From assembly GCA_903929795.1 (NCBI GenBank), contig CAIYWC010000097.1, positions 1 to 64,000 on the forward strand: a DNA stretch of 64,000 nucleotides, given 5' to 3'. The notes below the pieces were generated by a model. The model saw nothing but the letters and a program-made list of their open reading frames with translations, was not told the origin of the DNA and made no database searches. Positions 1 to 9,002 of the stretch are shown here, in pieces (within the stretch, counting starts at the first letter, position 1; each line of letters begins with the position of its first letter). Position numbers and translations under genes: made by a program. The DNA comes from an uncultured Myxococcales bacterium (GTDB taxonomy: Bacteria; Myxococcota_A; UBA9042).

Positions 1-103
1 ATACACTCCGACCGAAGTTCGAGATCAAACGCCTTTCATCCGCGGCGTGCCACCGGAGGTGCACGCTCGTGGATCCAGTCCGAAATGCAACAGGTCTGAC
101 CGG
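1..103 (-). promoter_or_regulatory. Dispersed repeat copy R1; promoter-like end points left out of the window
   Basis: Reverse complement reads CCGGTCAGACCTGTTGCATTTCGGACTGGATCCACGAGCGTGCACC...TTGATC-N17-TGTAT; 82 bp from CGGACTGG to GTGTAT, same length as copies R3 and R4. Confidence 0.65.
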
Positions 104-146
104 AAGAATTTGGTGTTGGACATAGGTCAGCATGTTTAGTCGAATT

Positions 147-2858
147 CTAGTGCGCTTCCGACCAGTTCGCTCCAGAACGCACATCGACCTGAAGCGGCAC
201 CGCCAGTTCGCCCGCCGCCATCATCGCGGTGCGCACCAGCTGGGTCACCGCGGCGATCTCGGCTTCCGGAGCCTCCAGGACCAGTTCGTCGTGGACCTGC
301 AACAGCAATTTTGCCTGCAAATGCACGCGCTTCAGCTCCGCGGCCACGGTCAGCATCGCGCGCTTGATCAAGTCCGCAGCCGTCCCCTGGACCGGCGAGT
401 TGACCGCGATCCGCTCCGCCGCCGCCTTGTCGCCGTGGTTCTGGCTGCCCAGGTTCGGCACCTGCCGCCGTCGGCCGAACAGCGTCCTCACTTCGCCGGT
501 GCGCCGCGCGTCGTCCAGTGTGCGCTCCATGAAGCCCTGCACGCCGGGAAACTGTTGAAAATACAGGTCAATGAACGCCTTGGCGTCCTTTTGCGAGACG
601 CCGATTTCGCGGCTCAGCCGCTGCGGGCCCATGCCGTACAAGACCCCGAAATTGATGGTTTTTGCCGCGCTGCGCTGCTCGGCTGTCACCAGTTCGGGGA
701 AGACGTTGAACATGCGCGCCGCCGTCTCGCGGTGGATGTCGCGGCCGTGCTGGAAAGCCGTCAGCAGCCCCGGATCGTGGGCCAGGTGCGCCATGACCCG
801 TAGTTCAATTTGGCTGTAGTCAGCTGAAATTAAAACAGAACCCGGCAGCGCCACAAATGCCTGGCGAATCCGCCGACCCTCAGGCGAGCGCACCGGAATG
901 TTTTGCAGGTTCGGCTCGATCGAGGACAGCCGCCCGGTCGCCGCGACGGCTTGCTGAAAACACGTGTGAACACGGGAAGTTTCCGGCTGGATCTGCGCCG
1001 GCAGGGCGTCCGTGTACGTGCCTTTGAGCTTGGTCAGCTGGCGCCAACGCAGCACGCGCGCCGGCAGCGGATGGGCGTCGGTCAGGCCTTCCAGCACGCT
1101 CTGGTCGGTCGAATAGCCGCTCTGCGTGCGCTTTTTGGCCGGCAGCTTCAGGCGCTCGAACAACACATCGGCCAGCTGCGTCGGCGATCCGACGTTGAAT
1201 GGCGCGCCCGCCAGCGCGTGGATCTGCGCCTCCTCGCCGGCAATCTCCGTCGCCAGCCAGTCACTTTGCCTTTTCAGTTCATCGACATCCACGCGAATGC
1301 CCGTAAATTCCATGTCCGCCAGCACGTCCGAGAGCGGAACCTCCAGATCCGTGTACAGCGCCAGCAGGCCGTTTTCCGCCAGCATCGGCCGCAGCTCGTG
1401 CTCGGTCAGGCGCGTCAGGTACGCCCGCAGGCCCACGTGCGCCGCGGCCGCGTCGATCGGCACCGCGTCCCAGCCCGTCTGCGCTTTGCCTTTCCCCAGC
1501 AGCTCCGCGTCGTCGCCAATTTGCTGATTGCAATAGGATTGCGCGATGTTGCGCAGCGAATGGCTGTGCCGCTCCGGCTCGTGGAGGTAGCTCGCCAGCA
1601 TCGGATCGCCCGCCCAGCCGCGCACTTGCGCGCCGGCGCGGCGCAGCGCGATCGCGTCGTACTTGGCGTGGTGACCGATCTTGGCGATCCGCGAATTCTC
1701 CAGGACTGGCGCGAGGATCCGCAGCACGTCGGCCGGATCCAGCTGCGCGCCCAGCGTCCGGTGGCGCATCGGCACATACGCGACGTGCAGCGGCGACCAG
1801 CACAAGCCCAGGCCCACCAGCTCGCCCCACATCGGCATCAGCCGCTCCGGGTCGGCGTGGCTTTGGACGGCGCAGATCGCCAGCTGCCGGGTGGAACGAA
1901 TTTGCTCGACAGCGCCCGCCAAATCCTTGAGATCTGTAATCGTTTCGATGGCGATGCGCTGCGGCGCCGTCGCCTCGACCGGCTCCGCGTACTCCGCCGT
2001 CAGCCGCTTGAACCCGAGCTGGGCGAAAGTGGTCGCCAGTGCCGCGCGCTGCTCGGGCTTGGGCGTCAGCTCCGCGAGCGAAAAGGGCAGCTGCGCATCG
2101 CATTTGAGCGCGACAAGTTTCTGTGCCAGCCGGGCCGCGTCGTGGGACGCCCGCAGCAGCTCCTGGGCCCGCGGCGGCGTCACTTCGTCGATATGGGCAT
2201 AGATCGCGTCCAGCGAGCCCCAATCGGTCAGCAGCTTGACCGCGCCTTTCTCGCCGATGCCGCGCACGCCGGGGATGTTGTCCGCCGTGTCACCCATGAT
2301 CGCCAGCAGATCGCCGACCTGGTCGCGGCGCACGCCCCACTTCGCGTGCACGCCTTTTTCGTCGTAGGTCACGCCCTTGCCGTCGTCCAGCTGCGTGATG
2401 CCCGGCTGGCCGTCCTTGGGGTCGATGACGAGCTGCATCAGGTCTTTGTCGCCCGACACCACGATCACGTCATGGCCCGCCGCCTGACCCTGCACCGCCA
2501 GCGTCGCGATCAGGTCGTCCGCCTCCAGGCCGGGAATCCCGATGACAGGTAAGCCGAATTCCTCCGCCACGCGCGTCGCGATCGGCCATTGCTGCGCCAG
2601 ATCCTCAGGCATGTCCGGGCGGTTGGCTTTGTAGTTCGGGTCCATTTCGTGGCGAAACGTCGGCCCGGAGACGTCAAAGCACACGGCGATCTTGTCGGGC
2701 TTTTTCTCGCGGATCAGTTTTTGCAGCATCGACACGAAGCCGAACACCGCGCCAGTGGGCTGGCCGGTCGGCGACGTCAGGTGGCGCACGGCAAAATAGG
2801 CGCGAAACAGCGCGTGTGAGCCATCGATCAGCAGCAGCGTTGGGCGACGCTCAGCCAT
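147..2858 (-). CDS. polA: DNA polymerase I
   Basis: Begins MAERRPTLLLIDGSHALFRAYFAV; 5'-3' nuclease motifs GDKDLMQLV and GDTADNIPGVRGIGEKGA; polymerase motifs DYSQIELRVMAHL and HDELVLE. The ORF extends upstream to 2945 but ATG at 2858 fits the family start. Confidence 0.95.
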   Translation of the reverse strand: MAERRPTLLLIDGSHALFRAYFAVRHLTSPTGQPTGAVFGFVSMLQKLIREKKPDKIAVCFDVSGPTFRHEMDPNYKANRPDMPEDLAQQWPIATRVAEEFGLPVIGIPGLEADDLIATLAVQGQAAGHDVIVVSGDKDLMQLVIDPKDGQPGITQLDDGKGVTYDEKGVHAKWGVRRDQVGDLLAIMGDTADNIPGVRGIGEKGAVKLLTDWGSLDAIYAHIDEVTPPRAQELLRASHDAARLAQKLVALKCDAQLPFSLAELTPKPEQRAALATTFAQLGFKRLTAEYAEPVEATAPQRIAIETITDLKDLAGAVEQIRSTRQLAICAVQSHADPERLMPMWGELVGLGLCWSPLHVAYVPMRHRTLGAQLDPADVLRILAPVLENSRIAKIGHHAKYDAIALRRAGAQVRGWAGDPMLASYLHEPERHSHSLRNIAQSYCNQQIGDDAELLGKGKAQTGWDAVPIDAAAAHVGLRAYLTRLTEHELRPMLAENGLLALYTDLEVPLSDVLADMEFTGIRVDVDELKRQSDWLATEIAGEEAQIHALAGAPFNVGSPTQLADVLFERLKLPAKKRTQSGYSTDQSVLEGLTDAHPLPARVLRWRQLTKLKGTYTDALPAQIQPETSRVHTCFQQAVAATGRLSSIEPNLQNIPVRSPEGRRIRQAFVALPGSVLISADYSQIELRVMAHLAHDPGLLTAFQHGRDIHRETAARMFNVFPELVTAEQRSAAKTINFGVLYGMGPQRLSREIGVSQKDAKAFIDLYFQQFPGVQGFMERTLDDARRTGEVRTLFGRRRQVPNLGSQNHGDKAAAERIAVNSPVQGTAADLIKRAMLTVAAELKRVHLQAKLLLQVHDELVLEAPEAEIAAVTQLVRTAMMAAGELAVPLQVDVRSGANWSEAH

Positions 2859-2875
2859 GTCACCCTCGCGGCGGC

Positions 2876-4831
2876 TTACGGGCAGTAGGTCGCTTTGTCG
2901 CTGCAGCAGTCGCCGGCCTGTGTGCAAACGGCGTCGCAGTAGCAAAACGTGCCGTCGGCCTCAAAGCTGGAGCCGCCGCACTTGCCCTGGCAGCCGGGCG
3001 CGCAGTCGGCGGGGCAGCTCGTGGCGGTTTCGCCGCTGTCGCAGTTGCCGTCGCCGCAGTACGCCGGGCAGGCGCCGCAGTCCTCCGAGCACGTCTTGCA
3101 CGTCTCGCCCGAGCAGATGCCGTCGCCACAGTTCGAGATCGGGCAGCTGCCGCCGCCGTTCGCGGTGATGCAGGTGGTGCACGCGTCCTGGCAGCCAAAG
3201 CCAAAGCCGTCCGTGCAGCAGGTCGAGTCGGACAGGCAGGCGCAGCTGAAATCGCCGCACGCGCCGCAGTCGGCCGTGCAGGTGGTGCAGCTCTCGTCGC
3301 TGGAGCAGGTGCCGTCGCCGCAGCCCGTCGACGTCAGCCCGCCCAGCATGCAGTAGCCGCAGTCCTGGGAGCAGCTCGTGCAGTCCTCGGAATCGGCCAC
3401 CGAGCACACGCCGTCGCCGCAGTAGCTCGACGAGCAGTCGTTGGGGCAGGTCGTGCCATCCTCCGTGCCGTCGCACGTGCCGTTGCCGCAAGTGGAAATG
3501 ATGCTGGGGCACGTGGCGCCGCAGCCCTTGCACTCGCTGGCGCAGTTGTCGTCCCACAGGCTGGCGCAGCAGTACGCGTCGCCGTTGGGATAGTTGGGCT
3601 GTGGGCCGGTGCAGACGCAGGCCTCGCAGCTGCAGCCGCCGCACTTGGGACCTGACCCGGCCGCGCAACCGACGTCACAGACGCCGCAGTCGGCCGGGCA
3701 CAAGGAGCAGTCTTCGGTCGCATCGCAGGTCTTGTCGCCGCAGGCGCCGCCGGTGCACTTGCCGCAGTCCTTGGGGCAGCCACCGCAGGTCTCGGAGGCG
3801 TCGCAGATTCCGTCGCCGCAGATGACGGTGGCGGTGCAGTCCAGCGTGAGCGTCACGATGCCGGTGGTCGCGGTCGCCGTGTCGATGATGACAATGCGCG
3901 GGACGTTGGCCGGCAGGCCCAAGCTCAGCGAAAAGAAGTCGGACATGTCGCACGCCGCGGTGTCGCATTTGCCGTCGAGCGTAGGCGCAATGTCAAAGAG
4001 CTGCACGTCAACCGAGGTGCCCGAGACGTCCATGTTCAAGGACGCGGTCATTGTGACGTCGGATTGCATCAGGATCGCGGCCTCCGGGCCGGCCCAGACG
4101 TTGGTGTCGCACTTGCCGTAGCCGCCAAACGCGGACGGGCCCAGCTGGCCGAGGTCGATCTTGACCTGGGTGCCGCACATCAGTTGCTGCGGCGAGCAGA
4201 CGTCTGGCTTGCAGGTCGACGGCGCATTGCAGCCGCCGTGGCTGCACAGCCCGGGACCGCCGCAGGAGCCGCCGATGCTGCACGCGACGCCGTCCGCCGC
4301 GGCCTTGACCTTGCACATCTTGCTGCCAGTGTCGCAGTAGCCGATTTGGCATGGCGCGAAATTCAGCCCCGCGCAGTCGGTGTCGCTCGTGCAGGAGCCG
4401 GGCGCCACGTCGGGCACATCCGGTGGCGCAATGTCCGTGTCGACCACGTCCGGTGCGGCGTCGATGTCCCACGCGTCATCGATTGCGTCGGCGTCAGCCG
4501 CGTCCAGATCGGCAATGGCGTCCGAGCCATTGGCATTCTCGTCGATCGTGTCCGTCCCGCCGGCGGCATCGGTTCCAGTCGCGTCCGTCCCGCCCGCGGC
4601 GTCCGTTCCTGCAGCATCGGTGCCCTCTGCGTCCTTGCCGGTGGTGTCGGCGACCGCGCCGTCTTTGCCCGCCGTGTCGTTCGCCGCGCCGTCGGTTCCG
4701 CCCTGCGTGTCGCCGGCCAAGCTGTCACTGCCGCCCACCGGGCTGCCGCCGCCGCTCGCGACCGTTGCGCCGCACGCTGTGCCGAGGAGAACCAAGCTAC
4801 AGGACAGGATAATCAGGGGTGTCGTGCGCAT
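2876..4831 (-). CDS. Cys-rich secreted lipoprotein with CGDGxC repeats and a C-terminal somatomedin-B-like Cys pattern
   Basis: Lipobox-like N-terminus MRTTPLIILSCSLVLLGTAC; D/A/T/G-rich linker; about seven CGDGxCxxxExCxxCxxDCGxC units; ends CQGKCGGSSFEADGTFCYCDAVCTQAGDCCSDKATYCP. Confidence 0.8.
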   Translation of the reverse strand: MRTTPLIILSCSLVLLGTACGATVASGGGSPVGGSDSLAGDTQGGTDGAANDTAGKDGAVADTTGKDAEGTDAAGTDAAGGTDATGTDAAGGTDTIDENANGSDAIADLDAADADAIDDAWDIDAAPDVVDTDIAPPDVPDVAPGSCTSDTDCAGLNFAPCQIGYCDTGSKMCKVKAAADGVACSIGGSCGGPGLCSHGGCNAPSTCKPDVCSPQQLMCGTQVKIDLGQLGPSAFGGYGKCDTNVWAGPEAAILMQSDVTMTASLNMDVSGTSVDVQLFDIAPTLDGKCDTAACDMSDFFSLSLGLPANVPRIVIIDTATATTGIVTLTLDCTATVICGDGICDASETCGGCPKDCGKCTGGACGDKTCDATEDCSLCPADCGVCDVGCAAGSGPKCGGCSCEACVCTGPQPNYPNGDAYCCASLWDDNCASECKGCGATCPSIISTCGNGTCDGTEDGTTCPNDCSSSYCGDGVCSVADSEDCTSCSQDCGYCMLGGLTSTGCGDGTCSSDESCTTCTADCGACGDFSCACLSDSTCCTDGFGFGCQDACTTCITANGGGSCPISNCGDGICSGETCKTCSEDCGACPAYCGDGNCDSGETATSCPADCAPGCQGKCGGSSFEADGTFCYCDAVCTQAGDCCSDKATYCP

Positions 4832-4897
4832 CAGTTCCTCCGTCGATCGGCGGTCATGGTGCCATCTGCCGGCATCGATCGTCAACGCGTGCGGGTG

Positions 4898-5533
4898 CTA
4901 GGGCGGGTTCAACAGCACGATCGCAGCGGGGACCGGCGCGCCCGCTGACCACTCCAGCGTCGCGCCGCGCCAGGGTGGCTGTGAAAAATGTCCAAGAAAA
5001 TCAGTGACTGGTGCGAGCGCCAGCGCAATGCGCGGGTCCGCCGCGTGCATTGGCATCGCCATTTTCGGTTGCACTGCGCGGACCAACGCCGCCGCCGCCG
5101 CGCCGTCCAAGGTGTACGTCCCGCCGACCGGCACCAGCAGCACGTCCGCGCCACGCAGCCAAGCCACATCGGCGTCGTCGTAGGCGCACACGTCGCCGCA
5201 ATGCACCACGCGCACGCCTTCTGCCTCAAACGACAGCATCGTCGACAGCCCGGCGCGCAGCCCGCGTTCGGTATCGTGGAATACCGGTCGCCCGCGCACT
5301 GTGACAGCGCCCAGCACCGCATCGCCCTCGATCCGCCGCAGCGTGCCCAGCTCTGGCGTCCAGGCGCTGTGGTCCTCGTGCGCGTGCGTGCTCGCGATCG
5401 CGTCAAACGGCCCGGTGATCGCCGGCAGCTGAAACCGCCCGCCGACCACGCCTGGCTTGTGCGGGTCCAGGCATAGCCGGAGGCCGCCCAGCTCCAGCGC
5501 AAACGCGGCGTGACCCAGAAAGCGCAGCTTCAT
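4898..5533 (-). CDS. MBL-fold metal-dependent hydrolase
   Basis: MKLRFLGHAAFALELGG...DAIASTHAHEDHSAW, metallo-beta-lactamase-like HxHxDH variant. Confidence 0.8.
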   Translation of the reverse strand: MKLRFLGHAAFALELGGLRLCLDPHKPGVVGGRFQLPAITGPFDAIASTHAHEDHSAWTPELGTLRRIEGDAVLGAVTVRGRPVFHDTERGLRAGLSTMLSFEAEGVRVVHCGDVCAYDDADVAWLRGADVLLVPVGGTYTLDGAAAAALVRAVQPKMAMPMHAADPRIALALAPVTDFLGHFSQPPWRGATLEWSAGAPVPAAIVLLNPP

Positions 5534-5554
5534 GCGCGTCGGCTCGGGAGGATC

Positions 5555-6088
5555 TCAGTCAAAATGCATCACTCCGATGTACGGCAGGTTGCGGTAGCGC
5601 TCCTCGTAGTCGAGGCCGTAGCCGACCACGAACACGTCCTCGATCGTGAAGCCGACCCAGGTCAGCGGCACGGCGACTTTCTGGCGCGCTGGCTTGTGCA
5701 GCAGCGTGCAGACCGACACCGACCGCGGCCCACGCGATTCCAGGTTGTGCAGCAGGTAGCTCATCGTCAGGCCGGTATCGACGATGTCCTCGACGATCAC
5801 GACGTCGCGGCCGGCGATGTCCAGCGTCAGGTCATGGGTCAGCCGCACCGCACCGGAGCTCTCCGTCGCGCCCGCGTAGCTCGACACGCCGAGGAACACG
5901 AGGTGCACCGGCCGCTGCAGGTTGCGCACCAGATCGGCAAAGAACAGGATCGAGCCCTTGAGCACGCAGATCACCACCAGCGGCTGCTCCGTCGGCGGCA
6001 GCGCCTCGATCTCGCGGCCCAGCTCGGCCACCCGCGCGTCCAGCTTTTGCGCCGACAGGAACACTTCCACGCGTTCGATCTTGGCCAT
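5555..6088 (-). CDS. hpt: Hypoxanthine phosphoribosyltransferase
   Basis: VVIVEDIVDTGLTMSYLL PRPP-binding loop; VCVLKGSILFFADLVR; family length 177 aa. Confidence 0.93.
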   Translation of the reverse strand: MAKIERVEVFLSAQKLDARVAELGREIEALPPTEQPLVVICVLKGSILFFADLVRNLQRPVHLVFLGVSSYAGATESSGAVRLTHDLTLDIAGRDVVIVEDIVDTGLTMSYLLHNLESRGPRSVSVCTLLHKPARQKVAVPLTWVGFTIEDVFVVGYGLDYEERYRNLPYIGVMHFD

Positions 6089-6289
6089 GGCCTGCTCCTG
6101 GGCGATCGCGACTGAGTCGCTCCGTTGCTTTGCGTCCGTGCGATCTGCGCGGTGCGGCGGATTCTCGATCGTTCCGCGCTTTTTTCACAGGGGCCGACAG
6201 CGCGGCCCAAACACTTTGGGCTGGCACCAAGCTCCGTGTTTGAGCCGTCGGAGCGATGGCTTCGCGAAGTAAATTCGCGGGTTTCACGC

Positions 6290-7108
6290 CTAGGTCAGCG
6301 CGTTGTTCATGATTTCGCCCATGCCGCCCGCGCCCGGCACGATGTAGTGGTGGTCGTTTAGCCCGCGCTCGCGGTCCCATTGCGCGCCCGGCACGTCCGC
6401 CAGCACGTCCTGTGGCGACAGTCCGCGATCCAGCCGATAGGCGTAAATGTGCACAAGCGTTGGGAAAAGCGTCGTCAGCTTCTTGATGAATTCCGGCGTC
6501 ACGATCAGGTTCAGGGCAAAAACCTGGCGCGGCGCGCCGTCCAACTCGGTCTGGTAGAACGCGATCGCCTCCGCCAGCGACGACCCGGTCGCGCCCATCG
6601 GATCGGGAAACAGCAGGATGCGGTCCTTGACCGGACCGGCGATCTTGCGGCCGAACATGCCCGCGCCGGTCACCTGCGCGCGATCGTCCACAAGCCGATT
6701 CATCAGGATGTGGTCCTGGCGCACGCGCGTCGGGTCGATGACCTCGCACAGCGCGTCGAAGCAGACCATGGACGGCAGGATGCCGGCGCGCGCGATGTCG
6801 ACGGTCGTCACTTCCGACGTCGGGTCGATGACCTGGCCTTCATACACGCCAAACGGTGTCAGCTCGCGCATCCGTGTCTCGGAGCGAACCGCGCGCCGCG
6901 GAAATTCGCGGTTGATGACTTCCCGCACCAGGCCGCGATACAGCAGCGTAATCAGACGGTTCACCTCGGGCTGCACGCAATTCGGGTGGCACAGCCGCGC
7001 CAGCCAGGTCAGCGCCAGCGGGTCGTGAATCAGGTGCACCTGCGGGCCGTAGCGGTGCGCCAGCTCGGTCTCGTGCTTGTGCAGGTCCAGATATGCGGTC
7101 TCGCCCAT
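6290..7108 (-). CDS. upp: Uracil phosphoribosyltransferase family protein
   Basis: MGETAYLDLHKHETELAHRYGPQVHLI...TTVDIARAGILPSMVCFDAL...LLFPDPMGATGSSLAEAI...YIVPGAGGMGE. Confidence 0.85.
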   Translation of the reverse strand: MGETAYLDLHKHETELAHRYGPQVHLIHDPLALTWLARLCHPNCVQPEVNRLITLLYRGLVREVINREFPRRAVRSETRMRELTPFGVYEGQVIDPTSEVTTVDIARAGILPSMVCFDALCEVIDPTRVRQDHILMNRLVDDRAQVTGAGMFGRKIAGPVKDRILLFPDPMGATGSSLAEAIAFYQTELDGAPRQVFALNLIVTPEFIKKLTTLFPTLVHIYAYRLDRGLSPQDVLADVPGAQWDRERGLNDHHYIVPGAGGMGEIMNNALT

Positions 7109-7122
7109 GACGCGTCTCCCAG

Positions 7123-7146
7123 AGACCTTGGACGCTAGGCCGCGGC
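7123..7146 (-). promoter_or_regulatory. Possible sigma70 promoter upstream of upp
   Basis: Reverse strand has TTGACG-N18-TAGCGT just upstream of the upp start; coordinates approximate. Confidence 0.3.
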
Positions 7147-7284
7147 CTTGCGCAGCGTCAAGGCGAAAGCGGGGACGGACGTGCAACTTCTATGTGCCAA
7201 AACCGCTTGCGGTCGTTGATGAAGGGCCACGCGGCGGCCTGCGGTGCTGAAAAGCCGAGCAGCCGCCTGGTCGAGGCCCGCGCT

Positions 7285-8001
7285 TCAGCGGATCTTCGGC
7301 GCCCGCGGGCCAAAAATCGCTGTGCCGACGCGGACGTGCGTTGCCCCTTCGGCAATCGCCACCGGGTAGTCGCCGCTCATGCCCATGGACAGCCAAAGCG
7401 CGGCCGGCGCGCCCGGACGCCCGCGCAGCTGCGCCTGCAGCCGATCGCGCAGCGCGCGCAGGCGCTTGAACCACGCCCGCGTCACTTCCGGATCCTCGTC
7501 CGCCGGCGGCAGCGTCATCAGCCCCCGCAGCCGCAAATTCGGCGAGCGCAGCAGCACGTCGATGAACAGCTCCGCGTCGTCCTCGCCACAGCCGCGCTTT
7601 TGCGCTTCGTCGGCCAGATTGATCTGCAACAGCACGTCTTGCTTGAGGTTTACGCTCCACGCCGCGCGCTGCATTTCGTCGATGCCGGCCATGTCGTCCG
7701 CCGAGTGCAGCAGCGCCACCTTGCCGATCACCTGGCGGATCTTGTTGCGCTGCAGGTGGCCCAAAAAATGCCAGCGCAGCTCCGGCAAGTCCGCCAGCGC
7801 CGCGGCCTTTTCCTGCCATTCCTGCACGTAATTCTCGCCAAAATCGCGCTGACCGGCGGCGTAAGCCACGCGCACGGCCTCGGCGTCGTGGCCCTTGGCG
7901 ACCGCGATGAGCGTCACGTCCTCCGCGCGCCGACCCGCGCCCTCGGCAGCCGCAGCGATCGCTGCGCGCACGCTGTCCAGGTTGTCCCGCACGTCTGTCA
8001 T
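7285..8001 (-). CDS. yggS: YggS family PLP homeostasis protein
   Basis: LIAVAKGHDAEAVRVAYAAGQRDFGENYVQEW...RWHFLGHLQRNKIR; LSMGMSGDYPVAIAEGATHVRVGTAIFG. Confidence 0.92.
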   Translation of the reverse strand: MTDVRDNLDSVRAAIAAAAEGAGRRAEDVTLIAVAKGHDAEAVRVAYAAGQRDFGENYVQEWQEKAAALADLPELRWHFLGHLQRNKIRQVIGKVALLHSADDMAGIDEMQRAAWSVNLKQDVLLQINLADEAQKRGCGEDDAELFIDVLLRSPNLRLRGLMTLPPADEDPEVTRAWFKRLRALRDRLQAQLRGRPGAPAALWLSMGMSGDYPVAIAEGATHVRVGTAIFGPRAPKIR

Positions 8002-8675
8002 AGCGATTCCCGCGCGCCCCAGGGCAGCACGTCGCGCGCACCCATTTCTTCCATCATTTCAATAACCTGACACAGCGGCAAGCCCACGACGTTGGTGTAG
8101 GAGCCGCGCAGGTACTCCACCAGATAGCTGCCGACGCCCTGAACGGCGTAGCTGCCGGCCTTGTCCATCGACTCGCCGACCGAGACGTACGCGTCGATTT
8201 CCGTCCGCGTCAGCTCCTTGAATTTCACAACGGTTGTCACGGCTTGCAGCCCTTCACGGGCGCGCTTCAAGTCAAACAGGCAAAAGCCAGTGATGACCAG
8301 GTGCTCGCGTCCGGACAATTTCTTCAGCATTTCGCGGGCTTCCTGCACATCAGTCGGCTTGCCGTAGATGACGTCGTCCACGACCACGACCGTATCGGCG
8401 CCAATCACCCAGCGGACCGTCTCGTCCACGCGCGGCATGCCCGCCGCCAGCGAGCGCCGCGCTTCCACGTCGGACGTGTACAGCGTCGCCTGCAGCCGTT
8501 TGACCGCGGCGAGCACCTTGGCGCGCGCCACGCGCTTGGCGTAGTCCTCCGGCAGCTCGCCGGGCAGCTGCGTCTCGTCGATGCCGCTCAGCACAACGCG
8601 CACCTGAAAGCCAAGTTTTTCCAGCAGTTCCTTACGGCGCGGCGAGCTGGAGGCAAGCGTCAACGGTGCGGCCAT
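7998..8675 (-). CDS. maf: Maf-like nucleoside triphosphate pyrophosphatase
   Basis: LTLASSSPRRKELLEKLGFQVRVVLSGIDE; VIGADTVVVVDD; overlaps yggS start by 4 nt. Confidence 0.92.
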   Translation of the reverse strand: MAAPLTLASSSPRRKELLEKLGFQVRVVLSGIDETQLPGELPEDYAKRVARAKVLAAVKRLQATLYTSDVEARRSLAAGMPRVDETVRWVIGADTVVVVDDVIYGKPTDVQEAREMLKKLSGREHLVITGFCLFDLKRAREGLQAVTTVVKFKELTRTEIDAYVSVGESMDKAGSYAVQGVGSYLVEYLRGSYTNVVGLPLCQVIEMMEEMGARDVLPWGARESL

Positions 8676-8705
8676 GCGGTCGATCTCCCTCGGACGGTTC
8701 GGGCG

Positions 8706-8984
8706 CTACTGCGGCGCGCTGTTGGACGGGCCGGTCGCGTGCACCGCTTTCGCGGCTTTCTGCGCCTTCTTGGCGTCCTTTTTCGACTGGCGCGCGGCGA
8801 TCGTCGCCTGTCGCCGCAGCTGCCGCGCCTGCTTCCACCGCGCCAGCAGCGGATCTTCGCCCAGGAACAGGCGGCCCAGCAAATTGCCGAGCATCGGCAG
8901 CACCGCGCCCAGCAGGCAAATCGCCGTCGCCAGGAGCACGACAGCCCATTCAATCCCCGTCATGTCGGTGAAAAGTGATTTCAT
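8706..8984 (-). CDS. Small membrane protein, unknown function
   Basis: 92 aa with hydrophobic segment WAVVLLATAICLLGAVLPMLGNLLG, then basic tail. Confidence 0.55.
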   Translation of the reverse strand: MKSLFTDMTGIEWAVVLLATAICLLGAVLPMLGNLLGRLFLGEDPLLARWKQARQLRRQATIAARQSKKDAKKAQKAAKAVHATGPSNSAPQ

Positions 8985-9002
8985 TTCAATCGGCTGAGAT
9001 GC

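Noticed and set aside
903-2552. 549-aa plus-strand ORF opposite polA
   Set aside because: R/Q/L/H-rich composition typical of antisense frames in high-GC genes; polA on the minus strand has clear family motifs.
2816-3655. 279-aa Ala/Val/Arg-rich plus-strand ORF
   Set aside because: Antisense of the Cys-rich lipoprotein repeats.
6175-6270. T6 run and CTTCGCGAAG palindrome between hpt and upp, as a terminator
   Set aside because: T-run orientation does not fit the minus-strand genes and the palindrome is short with no adjacent tract.
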